DNA of 31,253 nt. Source: Zygnema cylindricum. Lineage: Eukaryota; Streptophyta; Zygnematophyceae; Zygnematales; Zygnemataceae. The notes beneath the pieces are model-generated. The model had not been told where the DNA came from. It searched no databases and worked only from the letters and a program-made list of their open reading frames with translations. Where the stretch lies: assembly GCA_037447655.1 (NCBI GenBank), contig JBBHKE010000722.1, positions 64,001 to 95,253 on the forward strand. The letters are read 5' to 3'. Both the position numbers and the translations under genes were made by a program. Shown here piece by piece: positions 21,701 to 29,959 of this stretch (the first letter of the stretch is position 1; each line of letters begins with the position of its first letter).

Positions 21701-22216
21701 CAAGAGAGAGGGAGGGGAAGGAAAGAGGGGAATAAAAAAATGGAATTGACAGCATACACACAACGAAGAATATTTTATTATTAGAGTTTCTACAAGGTAG
21801 AGAGGGCGAGAGGAAAAGATGGGAAGAAGGGAGAATGAGAGAGAGGGGAAGAGAGATAGCGATGAACGATCTAGCCTAATAAACCTCATTTGACCTAAAA
21901 AACGATACTCCACTAGTTTCTTCATCCAAGGAACATATATTTTTTAAACTCAAACACCATTTTATGAACGGAGTACAACTTTAAGCTTTGTAAAGCGACA
22001 AACGTTTGTAAAAGTATCAACCTAAGAAAAAGGAAAAAGAAAAAAAAGGAAAAGAATTAAAAGAGATGAGACCACACTAATATACCAAACCTGTCACCTT
22101 TGACCATTATGGACACCAAAGTATTTTCTGTTGTTGTTCCTTTAACAAAACTAGCTCTCTTTTAACAAAACTTGTTCCTATAACAAAATAAGAGAATAGG
22201 ACAAAAAGTGGACCTT
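18716..22216. other. Intergenic, no gene recognised
   Basis: The region lies between the ends of the convergent PPR and SGT1 genes. It holds a CT-rich tract (19093-19216), a TATG microsatellite (19797-19897), degenerate GA-rich sequence (21676-21860) and a hairpin at 20892-20930 (CAAGTCA/TGACTTG with an inner GGTC/GACC). From 20600 to 21550 the composition is more balanced and may be a decayed mobile element, but its short open frames gave no family motif. Confidence 0.5.
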
Positions 22217-22239
22217 ATTGACCGTAAAACTCGGTCAAT
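22217..22239 (-). other. 8-bp stem hairpin just after the SGT1 stop codon
   Basis: ATTGACCG (22217-22224) and CGGTCAAT (22232-22239) pair perfectly around a 7-nt loop. It begins a few bases downstream of the SGT1 stop on the minus strand, so it would lie at the start of the 3' UTR. Its function is unknown. Confidence 0.6.
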
Positions 22240-22246
22240 CATTTTT

Positions 22247-24646
22247 TTACGACGGAGGTTGGGGTTCGATTTTCTTCGAACCAATCTCGTTCCAATTGGT
22301 GGAAAGGACCGTCCCATTGGACTCCACCTGAAAACGAATAGAAAACAAAAAAAAAGAATCAATAACTTTTTACTTTTAGAAGGTATTAAAAGACATTCAT
22401 GTACCAAACAAGACTTAGGACCTCGCCTCACCCAAAACAATATACAAAGATATAATACATAATATACAATATTATATAATAAATGATATTATTAGTATTG
22501 TGTATCTATAGTTTTCCTAATCGCAATAATTTTGATAACCAATATTATTGGTTATCAAACCGCCAGGGGGTCTGATATATCGATCTGGGACGGATAAACT
22601 TGTTATCGCAAATATATGTGTAAATATTTAGTATTTCTATAACTTAATCTATATCCTACATAATTCCTCACTGTAAACAATCTATTGTATGTCATGTCAC
22701 ATATCACAATCCGGTCCGTACTTTGTAGAACAAAAGTACAGAGCTCCAATCGGGATTGCACAGCACTAACGTACAAAAAAGTCGTACTCTATAAGACCAA
22801 AAGTACAAGACTGAAATTTTAGCGAGAAAGGACAAAGCAATTTTTGACTTTCTAAAAGTTTCTCTTACATTAAACTGTGTGAAATCTTGTATATGCATGT
22901 AGATGTACCATACTTTTTTACTTATATATACATGGCACTTTCAAAAGATTTTTCTGGGCACCTACAAGATGTTTTTCCAAACACCTCCCAAAAAAAAATA
23001 TTCGGGCACTTACAAAAGATTTATTCATGGCTCTCCGTGTATCTTCATCGGCGTCCTTGTAAATGTCTTGAAACAGTTTGTTTAACGCCGCGTCCCCATC
23101 AAGCTTCTCACTTTTCTCCTGAAAAAACATCAGGAAAAGTTATCTAGTTTTTCAGGATTCAAGGATTTTTTAGGGTATTTATGGTTTTTTAGGTCTTGAT
23201 GGCTTTATAGGGTTAAGGTTTTTCAGGAGATAAAGAGGAAGCCTTTCAACTCTTCAAAAAACTCCATTTTTTGTTTGTTTCTCTCTCTTTCTGCTTTTTT
23301 TGTACACAAGTTCCGAAATTTTGTCAAATCATTGCATTCTGAAAGCCTAGACACTCTATTGTGACAAACGTCACGAGGTCAATTCAACAATTAGAACAAC
23401 AAACAACAGTAAAACAGTTATATAATATGGGGAGTATTACAAAAACCGCATATACAACCGTTCTGTCGTCGATTTTTTTAACAAGGACTTCATTTCCTCA
23501 TCTGTTTCTTTACTTCTGCCTTCAATTTACCTTGATAAAAAAAAAACTTCTAACAAAAATTTTACTAACAAAAATTTCCCGAACCTTAACTTCTTACCTT
23601 TTTCTTTACTTCTGCCTCCACTTTATCCCAATTGACAACATTCTTCCACAAGTCCCCAAAAATCCATTAACAGTCATATCATCGATTCCTTTAACAGAAA
23701 TTTCAAAACTTCAACTTTTACCACTTTCTTCACTTCCGCCCCGAGCTTATACCAATCGACCACATTCTTCATTTTTTTATTTTTTTATTTTAAAACCTCA
23801 TTTGCTCTTTCTTACCTCTTTCTTCACTTCTGCCTCGAGTTTATCCCAATCGACCACATTCTTCTTACTCGACGAGGGATACTTTGCCTTCACGGCATCT
23901 GCTCGACCTGACATCTCCAAACAAAAAACCAAATTAAAAAACAAAAAAAAATAGAACAATGGAGTCTAAACACCAGAAAACTGAAAGGCAGTGTGCCGAT
24001 TGATTGTCTAGAATGACCTAAACGGCAAAAAGGAAGACACCATTCAAATAATGAAGTTTAAACACCAAAAAGAAAAGACGGTGTGTCAAATAATTGCCCA
24101 GAATCATAAAGTTCAAACACCCAAAAAACGTGAGAGAGAGAGAGAGAGTCTCAGGTTAGACAAACAATCTTGCAATGTTATAAAGACAGACTGGTGGAAA
24201 TACGTAAGAGGCAGAAATGAACAGTAATTTACCAAATAACAGATACTAACCAACAACAGGTAGAAATGAATGGTAGTTACCAATAACAGGTAAAAATGAT
24301 ACCTCCAAATTAACTCTCCTTCTCCCTCACTACTCCTCTCCCTGCCCCTCTCCCTGCCCCTCTCCCTGTCCCCCTCCCCTTCCCCCCCCTCTCCCTCTAC
24401 CTCTCCCTCACCCTCTCCCTCCCCATTGCCCTCTCCCACTCCACTCCCTCTCCCTCTCTCTCTCCCTCTCCCTCTCCCTCTCCCTCCCCCTTTTTGGATG
24501 AACTTACCATCGGAGAAGTTGATTGGTTGGACTACTCCTTTTCTTGCACTGTACTCCAAAGCTGTCCATTGGATGGTTTCTGCCTTCGCTAATTTCACCT
24601 CCACCTTCGTCTTCAAAAGAATATACTTACTTTTGGAAGGTACAAT
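22247..24646 (-). CDS. SGT1: SGT1 exons encoding end of CS and SGS domain
   Basis: Exon 24646-24508 encodes [18 protein letters not shown], including the Lys-x-Glu pair that contacts HSP90 in the CS fold. Exon 23907-23816 encodes the SGS start ([21 protein letters not shown]), exon 23118-23014 encodes [13 protein letters not shown] and [10 protein letters not shown], and exon 22327-22247 encodes [11 protein letters not shown] and ends TAA. Compared with the family, the last eight to ten residues are missing. Confidence 0.95.
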
Positions 24647-27600
24647 CTGTGAAAAAAACAATTGACAAAATAACAATACGTTAATGCTCTTCAACCATCT
24701 TCAAAAAAAAAACGTACTTGCATCCGGAGGGTACGATCTGTAAATGACATTAGAAAAATCACACCACATTAGATTAATGCATTTAATTTCACTTCGACCT
24801 TAGCCTTCCGAGAATGATTTGGAGGGTACAAGCTATAAAATGTAGTGTTGTGCATTGGTAGTCATTTGCCGATAACCGATATGTACCTTTTTTTGACCTA
24901 CCGATAACCGATATATTGGTCCGGTATATCGATAACGGAATTATTGCGATAAATAACCGATATATTGCGATAAATTACCGATAAATATTGGGCCCGATAA
25001 TTATCGGCGATAACTGTATGGTTCAGACTGTACACTTGTACTGTTTTGTACGAAAGTAAGGGAACGGATTGTCATACGTGGCATGCCACACTACATAATG
25101 TACAAAACATAACACAATATAGTACAAAGTACTATGATGTAGTATACAATATTTTTTACACTTATCGGCGATAATTTGTTCCGGAGCGATATACCGAGAC
25201 CCCCTCACAGTTCGATAACCAATAATTATCCGTATCGGTTTTATTGCAATATGTTTTGACCCGATACACAACAATAGTAAAAAGACATTGTCAATATAAC
25301 AATGCTTTAATTGATCTTCGTCTTGAAAGAACACACTTGCTTTTCGAGGGTACATACTGTAAAATACATTGTCAATTCAGCTTTTACGTTAACGCTCTGA
25401 TTTCACTTCGACTTTTGTCTTCAAAAGAATGCATTGCATTTGCTTTTGAAGGGTACAATCTATGAAAAAAACACATTGCCAAAATAGCATTATGTTAATG
25501 CTTTAATTTCACTTCCACCTTCCTCTTCGAGAAAACAATTATATTCGCTTCTGGAAGGTACAAAATGTGGAAACACATTGCAAATATAACATTATGTCAC
25601 ATTACATTAACTCTCCGCAGCATGCGGTAGGATTTGTTTAAATATTTTCGGGGTAATTGAAGGGTTTTCTAGAGTTTTCTAAGGTTTTCCTAGGGTTTTT
25701 AAGAGAATGTTCCGTTTTTTAATGGTTTTTTAGGGCTTGCACGAGTTTCTGCAGGGTTTTTAAGGGTTTGATGTCAGCCCAAAAATGCATAAAGGAAAGA
25801 AATGAACCCAGTTCTGTGAGAATCAACAACAACAGATACTTTTTTCGCCGTTGGTCCTCTTACACCACAATTAGAGTGGTCACATACAAATAAAAAAAGG
25901 ACGGACATAGAAATATGCCTGACGCCTTTTCCCCTTCAAATTGAAAGTGAATTTTTAGAAACAATGGGACAGAGGGAGAGAGGGACAGAGGGAGAGGGGG
26001 AGAGGAAGAGGGAGGGAGAAGGGGAGAGGGAGAGGGAGAGGGAGAGAGAGAGGGAGAAGGAGAGAGAGGGGAGAGAGGGAGAGGGAGAGGGGGAGAGAGG
26101 GAGAGAGGGAGAGAGCGGGAGAGAGGGAGAGAGGGAGAGGGAGAGAGTTTCAGTCACCTTTCCAAACAAGCGTTCCTGCAGGACATACGGCTCCTCATCC
26201 GGCAAATCGATCATCAAACTCAACTGCCACAATTTATTGAAAACAAGATTAATGCAAAGGAAGGTTAGTGCAAAAGCAGATTTTTGTAAAAAGAGATTAT
26301 TGCAGAAGAAGTTAACATCCGTTGCCTTCTACATCTCTGTATCTCCCTCCCTCTCCCTCTCCCAGGAATGAAAAAAGCTCCCTATTTTCTAGTTAAAATC
26401 CCATCAATGTAAACCGCTTACCACCTATAAACCTGATAGGTTAAAAATGTTCATGTGAAAAGATTAGTCCAAAGAAAAACAACCCAAAAAAGCTCGTACA
26501 ACCATTTTAAATCTTTTCATTCCTTATATAAATATTTCAAAACCGTGAAAACTCTTGGAGACGCTATATCTGCTTATAGAAGTAGTATCGCGGTTTCTTG
26601 AATAAGGTTTCTCGACTATAATACTGGTATAGTACAAAAGAACCACATATAGTGTTTCCAATTTGAACTATGATAAACATCACATAAAAAGTATATCTGG
26701 TGACACCAGTACTATAGGCGAGATATAAGGTTTTCTCGAGTATAATACAGTATAGTACGGAAAAACCACATATAGCATTTCCAGTTGTCTTCAAATATAA
26801 CTGTAGAAAAAGTTCACCACTGTGAAAAAAAAACAAAGATAAAAAATATAAAATAAAAAAACAAAGATAATAAAACAAAGAAAAGAAACAAATAGGGCGA
26901 TTCCTTCATGTCGAGTTCCTTCAAACACTACCAAAACTAGTCGAAAACTTCTGAAAAAATTTATAACTGCTTGATTACCTTCAGGACTTTCTAAAGGTAC
27001 AAATCTTTTGTCTGAATTACAAACACCTTTGCCTTCTTTGAGAAAAAAAAAACTTCCTTTGCCTTCTTTGAAAACTTCCTTAAAAAAAACAAACTTACAA
27101 TTTGGTCTCCAAACTCAACATGAAGTCTCTCCTTGTCGATATTTTTGGCAAAAACGGTCAACACCACTTCTCCCGGAGTCTGGTACCACTCTCGTCTGAA
27201 ACCGTTCAATCATACAGTTAATAAACATATTAAACAAGAGAAGTCAAAAATAAAGTTGTTAAAAACAATTTATCAAAAATAACGTTGACACCAAAAAAGT
27301 TGCCACAACTAAAATTCCATAACCTCAGAAATAGTTTTGAATTTACACCAAACTTCTTTAAATTCACACCGAGCTTTTCTCTCTTGAAGTAACATCCCAT
27401 AACCGGAGCTCCAGATTCAAATTTGTGTCAATTTTTTCCTCTGTCAAACATCACATGGTATAGACTTTTTTTCAAATCTTTGAATTTCTATCTACGATTG
27501 TCACGCCCAATGAATAGAGAAGATACATACTGCCAAAAAGAAAAAAAAAACATTATGCCTACCAAAACAAAAATACAACAATCTACCAAAAAAAAACAAC

Positions 27601-28100
27601 ATTCTGCCCAAACAAACTTTCAACCAAAAACAACATTTTACCAGAAACAACAATTTCCCAAAACATTTTTCCAGAAACAAACATCAGTTTACCAGAAAAC
27701 CAAATAGCCTCCCGTTACCTAAATTTAGGTGTGACTGGAGTAACGGGAGCTGGGGGCTGAATGGGAGGAGAGACCACCGGAGTTGGGAGTGAAGGGGAGG
27801 GTTCAACAACCATGGGTGTATTTTCACTACTTTTTGTTGTGTCTCCATCATCTACAGATTTGGAGGTAGTCGCCTCCTCTGCCAAACCAGCTTCATCTGT
27901 AATGCCAAGATTCAGGGATCTGAGTATTTTTTTGGGTTTTTTAGAGAATTATAGAGTTTTCAGGGTTCTGTACTCCGACAAGTAGAGGGAAAAGCGCCCT
28001 AAACTGAAAAACATATTTATATATTTATATTTATATACAATAAATATATATACAATACATATACATGTATATATATTTATATATGAGGGGAGGGAGGGAG

Positions 28101-28150
<50 letters not shown>

Positions 28151-29926
28151 GAGAGGGAGAGAGGAGAGGAGAGAGGGAGAGAGGGAGGAGGGAGAGAGGA
28201 GAGAGGGAAGAGAGGGAGAGAGGGAGAGAGGGAGAGAGGGAGAGAGGGAGAGAGGGAGAGAGGGAGAGAGGGAGAGAGGGAGAGAGGGAGAGAGGGAGAG
28301 GGAGAGGGAGAGAGGGAGAGAGGGAGAGAGGAGAGAGAGGGAGAGAGAGAGAGGGAGAGAGGGAGAGAGGGGGAGAGGAGGGAGAGAGAGGGGAGAGAGA
28401 GGGGAGAAGGGAGAGAGGGAGAGAGGGAGAGAGGGGAGAGGGAGAGAGGGAGAGAGGGAGAGAGGGAGAGGGGGAGAGGGGGAGAGGGGGAGAGGGGGAG
28501 AGGGGGGAGAGGGGGAGAGGGGGGAGAGGGGGAGAGGGAGAGAGGGAGAGAGGGAGGAGAGGGAGAGAGGGAGAGAGGGAGAGGAGAGGAGGGAGAGAGG
28601 GAGAGAGGGAGAGAGGGAGAGGGGGAGAGGCGGGAGAGGGCGGGGGAGGGAGAGAGAGCGAGGGAGAGAGGGGAGCGAGGGCCTGCGCGGGGCGAGCGGG
28701 AGCGGGCGGGCTGCGCGAGAGAGAGGCGCGAGCGCGCGCGAGCTGCGAGCGCGAGCGTCGCCGAGCGCGAGCGCTGAGCGCGGCGAGCGCGAGAGTTCTT
28801 CTCAAAGGTTCAACTCACCTTCAATCTCAGCGAGGCATTTCCGAATCCAAGTTTTAAATTGAGAACTTTTGGGATCCAAATCTGCCCCGGCTTTGAAAGC
28901 CGCGAGAGCTGTCCGGTACTCCTCCAAAGAAAAACATGCGATACTGCAAAACCAATATGTGGAATGTAAAAAAGCAAAACAAAACAAAGAAAAACACGCA
29001 GTTCCGGAAAATCGAAACGAATAAGGCAAAAACCAAAATATACAAAACTGTTAAAAGTAAAACGTGAAATGTGAATTTCGTAAAGGAAAACAAGCGATAC
29101 TAATGACTTGATTCAAGACGACATATGTGCGTACCAAATTGCGATACGGAAAATGAGTCAATTCAATAGGATAAGCGATAGACATAGAATTACAATACGG
29201 GAATGCTACGTCATACGATACGCCTCAAATTGCAATACGGAAATGACTCGATTCAATAGGATAAACGATACGGATCAAATCGCAATATGGAAAATGCTAC
29301 AATATACGATACGAATCGAATTGCAATACAGAAAATGACTCGATTCCATACGTTTTACGATACGCATCGCATTGCAATGCAGAAAATGCTACGATATACG
29401 ATACTCCTCGAATTGCAATACGGAAAATGACTCAATTCAATTTAATATACGGTACGTATAATTGGCGTATCAAATTGCAATACGGAAAACGCTATGATAT
29501 ACGATACGCATGGAAATGCCATATGGAAAATGACTTGATTCAATACAAGAAACGATACATATCGAGTAGCGATATATCGAAATTCCATATGATGCAATAC
29601 ACAATGAAAAAATGCAGCAAAATTAAAACCAGCAAACTAAAAAACCAGCAAAAGTAAAATCAGAAGTAGCAAAACCAACCAACAAGCAGCGAAATCAGAA
29701 CCAAAAAATAAAAAAACAAAAACATTAAAACCAACAAAAATTACCAGCAAAATTAAAAACCAACAAAATTAACAACAAAGGAAAAGTTAGAAAATAAAAA
29801 AAAGTAAAATCAACCAAGTTAAAACCAAAAATCTAAGAACAGGTTAATAAACTCACCCTTTTCTCAAATAAGCCTTGGACAAGGAGGGGTCCAATTCAAT
29901 CGCAATTTTTGCATCCGCCACAGCAT
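22247..29926 (-). CDS. SGT1: SGT1, HSP90 co-chaperone (TPR-CS-SGS), N terminus missing
   Basis: SGT1 works with HSP90 and RAR1 to stabilise NLR immune receptors and with SKP1 in SCF ubiquitin ligases. Nine exons give 317 residues in one frame, every phase matching: 29926-29857, 28943-28819, 27896-27719, 27195-27099, 26223-26158, 24646-24508, 23907-23816, 23118-23014 and 22327-22247. Order of domains: second half of the TPR domain (1-65), Pro/Thr/Ser linker (66-124), CS (about 125-199), SGS (about 230-317). All introns are GT-AG, and several are over 700 bp and full of satellites. The first TPR exons lie beyond the right edge. The reading frame stops after NPP-equivalent PPS, so the usual final GMExKKWE segment of SGS is absent. 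Identification is very secure. Confidence 0.96.
22532..22558. repeat. 27-bp palindrome downstream of SGT1
   Basis: TTGATAACCAATA (22532-22544) and TATTGGTTATCAA (22546-22558) are perfect inverted repeats with a 1-bp centre. Related ATAACCGATATATTGG steps occur in the hAT-like element at 24843-25276, so it may be a fragment of a related element. It lies in the last SGT1 intron. Confidence 0.7.
22934..22973 (-). repeat. Two echoes of the SGT1 exon 23118-23014 donor
   Basis: The real donor edge reads AAATCTTTT|GTAAGTGCC on the minus strand (23022-23003). Downstream in the intron lie CATCTT|GTAGGTGCCC (22973-22955), which keeps GT, and AAATCTTTT|GAAAGTGCC (22952-22934), which has lost it. Confidence 0.7.
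23495..23770 (-). repeat. Three echoes of the SGT1 exon 23907-23816 donor edge
   Basis: Copies of the last 40-50 exon bases plus donor plus some intron follow the real edge, with donors at 23721/23720, 23597/23596 and 23501/23500. Translated, they still read [30 protein letters not shown] and a shorter AEVKK. The first two keep GT; the third reads CAG|ATGAGG. Spacings from the true donor are about 94, 124 and 96 bp. Confidence 0.85.
23955..24125. repeat. Tandem repeat in SGT1 intron (TTTAAACACCAAAAAG units)
   Basis: Diverged copies of a unit containing GTTTAAACACCAAAAAG, GACGGTGTGTC and ATTGCCCAGAAT run through the start of the intron upstream of exon 23907. A second short array (AACAGGTAGAAATGA) lies at about 24205-24300. 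Confidence 0.6.
24318..24492 (-). repeat. (GAGAGG)n tract (sense strand) next to SGT1 donor
   Basis: A CCCTCTCCCTCTCC tract on the plus strand, hence polypurine in the SGT1 transcript. It starts only about 15 bases after the donor at 24507/24506. Confidence 0.9.
24690..25570 (-). repeat. Array of five echoes of SGT1 exon 24646 acceptor edge
   Basis: Upstream of the real acceptor (24648-24647) lie five decayed copies of intron end plus the first 40-50 exon bases. Their acceptor positions are 24739-24738 (ACAG), 24834-24833 (ATAG), 25358-25357 (ACAG), 25461-25460 (ATAG) and about 25564 (lost). Each keeps a GTACCCTCC-like start, and several keep AAGGTGGAAGTGAAATTA, but with frameshifts or stops. 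The unit length is about 80-105 bp once the mobile element at 24843-25276 is removed. Confidence 0.9.
24843..25276. mobile_element. hAT-like non-autonomous element inside the echo array
   Basis: The left terminus TAGTGTTGTGCATTGG and the reverse-complemented right terminus TATTGTTGTGTATCGG match at 13 of 16 positions and fit the hAT YARNG start. The flanks ATAAAATG (24835-24842) and GTAAAAAG (25277-25284) match at 6 of 8, as a worn 8-bp duplication. The interior is made of repeated CCGATAACCGATATATTGG and TATCGGCGATAA blocks. No transposase. Confidence 0.7.
25640..25770. repeat. Degenerate TTTTTAGGGTTTT repeats
   Basis: Several steps of the type TTTTCTAGGGTTTTT, TTTTTTAGGGCTTGC and GTTTTTAAGGG lie in this SGT1 intron. 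Similar stretches occur at 5265-5290, 23155-23225, 27925-27965 and 30295-30480. They resemble the plant telomere unit TTTAGGG but are too irregular to be telomeric DNA. Confidence 0.5.
25969..26147 (+). repeat. (GAGAGG)n tract next to SGT1 donor
   Basis: A pure GAGGGAGAGAG tract on the plus strand (polypyrimidine in the SGT1 transcript), starting about 10 bases after the donor at 26157/26156. Confidence 0.95.
26158..27896 (-). CDS. SGT1: SGT1 exons encoding linker and first half of CS domain
   Basis: Exon 27896-27719 encodes an acidic then Pro/Thr/Ser-rich linker ending TPKFR. Exon 27195-27099 encodes [17 protein letters not shown] and FGDQI; the Phe of VFAK corresponds to a residue known to contact HSP90. 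Exon 26223-26158 encodes LSLMIDLP and LQERLFGK. Donors are GTAACG, GTAAGT and GTGACT. Confidence 0.95.
26245..26315. repeat. Short GATTAATGCAAAAG-type minisatellite
   Basis: Four to five diverged copies of a 17-21-bp unit (AAGATTAATGCAAAGG, AAGGTTAGTGCAAAAG and so on) lie just upstream of the acceptor of SGT1 exon 26223. Confidence 0.6.
26605..26787. repeat. Two ~62-bp copies, period about 122 bp
   Basis: The blocks 26605-26665 and 26727-26787 share AAGGTTTTCTCGA, TATAATAC, TATAGTAC, AACCACATATAG and TTTCCA. They lie in the SGT1 intron between exons 27195 and 26223 and do not resemble either exon. Confidence 0.75.
27530..27710. repeat. ACCAAAAACAACATT-type A-rich minisatellite
   Basis: About eight irregular units of roughly 20 bp built on TACCAAAAACAACATT. 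They lie just after the donor of SGT1 exon 27896-27719. Confidence 0.65.
28083..28680 (+). repeat. 600-bp (GAGAGAGG)n tract in SGT1 intron
   Basis: This is the longest polypurine tract of the window, almost pure GAGAGGGA. Long open frames cross it on both strands only because the repeat has no stop codons. It lies in the intron between exons 28943-28819 and 27896-27719. Confidence 0.97.
28660..28797. repeat. GC-rich GCGAGCGCGAG patch
   Basis: The GA tract passes gradually into a CpG-dense GAGCGCGAGCGCGCG repeat that stops about 20 bases from the donor of SGT1 exon 28943-28819. It is the only strongly GC-rich stretch in an otherwise AT-rich window. Confidence 0.85.
28819..29926 (-). CDS. SGT1: SGT1 exons encoding the distal TPR domain
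   Basis: Exon 29926-29857 starts after AACAG and encodes [20 protein letters not shown], the standard SGT1 TPR helix pair; it ends GG|GTGAGT. Exon 28943-28819 starts after TTTTGCAG and encodes [11 protein letters not shown], then [10 protein letters not shown]; it ends AAG|GTGAGT. The incoming phase of the first exon needs one base (G) from an upstream exon outside the window. Confidence 0.95.
28985..29107 (-). repeat. Two echoes of the SGT1 exon 28943 acceptor edge
   Basis: The real edge reads GCAG|TATCGCATGTTTTTCTTTGG. Upstream lie GGAACTGCGTGTTTTTCTTTG (about 29006-28986, acceptor lost) and TTAG|TATCGCTTGTTTTCCTTTA (about 29104-29084, AG kept). The second echo runs straight into the satellite array at 29100-29600. 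Confidence 0.65.
29100..29600. repeat. Dimeric ~91-bp satellite in SGT1 intron
   Basis: Two monomer types alternate strictly. Type A has GACTCGATTCAATA and ACGATACG; type B has GCTACGATATACGATACG. Both begin with GCAATACGGAAAAT. The order A-B repeats about four and a half times, with A near 50 bp and B near 40 bp. Confidence 0.85.
29600..29850. repeat. ACCAGCAAAATTAAAA-type A-rich repeat
   Basis: Irregular copies of AACCAGCAAAA, AACCAACAAAATTAA and similar steps fill the intron between the satellite and exon 29926-29857. Confidence 0.6.
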
Positions 29927-29959
29927 CTGTTAAAAAATAAATTATAACAATTTACTTAT

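Noticed and set aside
25640-25770. Possible interstitial telomere repeats (TTTAGGG-like)
   Set aside because: The units are irregular in length and sequence and mixed with other T-rich steps. They are better described as degenerate minisatellites.
28065-28862. Open frames of more than 240 codons on both strands
   Set aside because: They run through a GAGAGG tract that simply lacks stop codons. The products are Arg/Glu/Gly or Ser/Pro/Leu repeats on opposite strands, and the region is an SGT1 intron.
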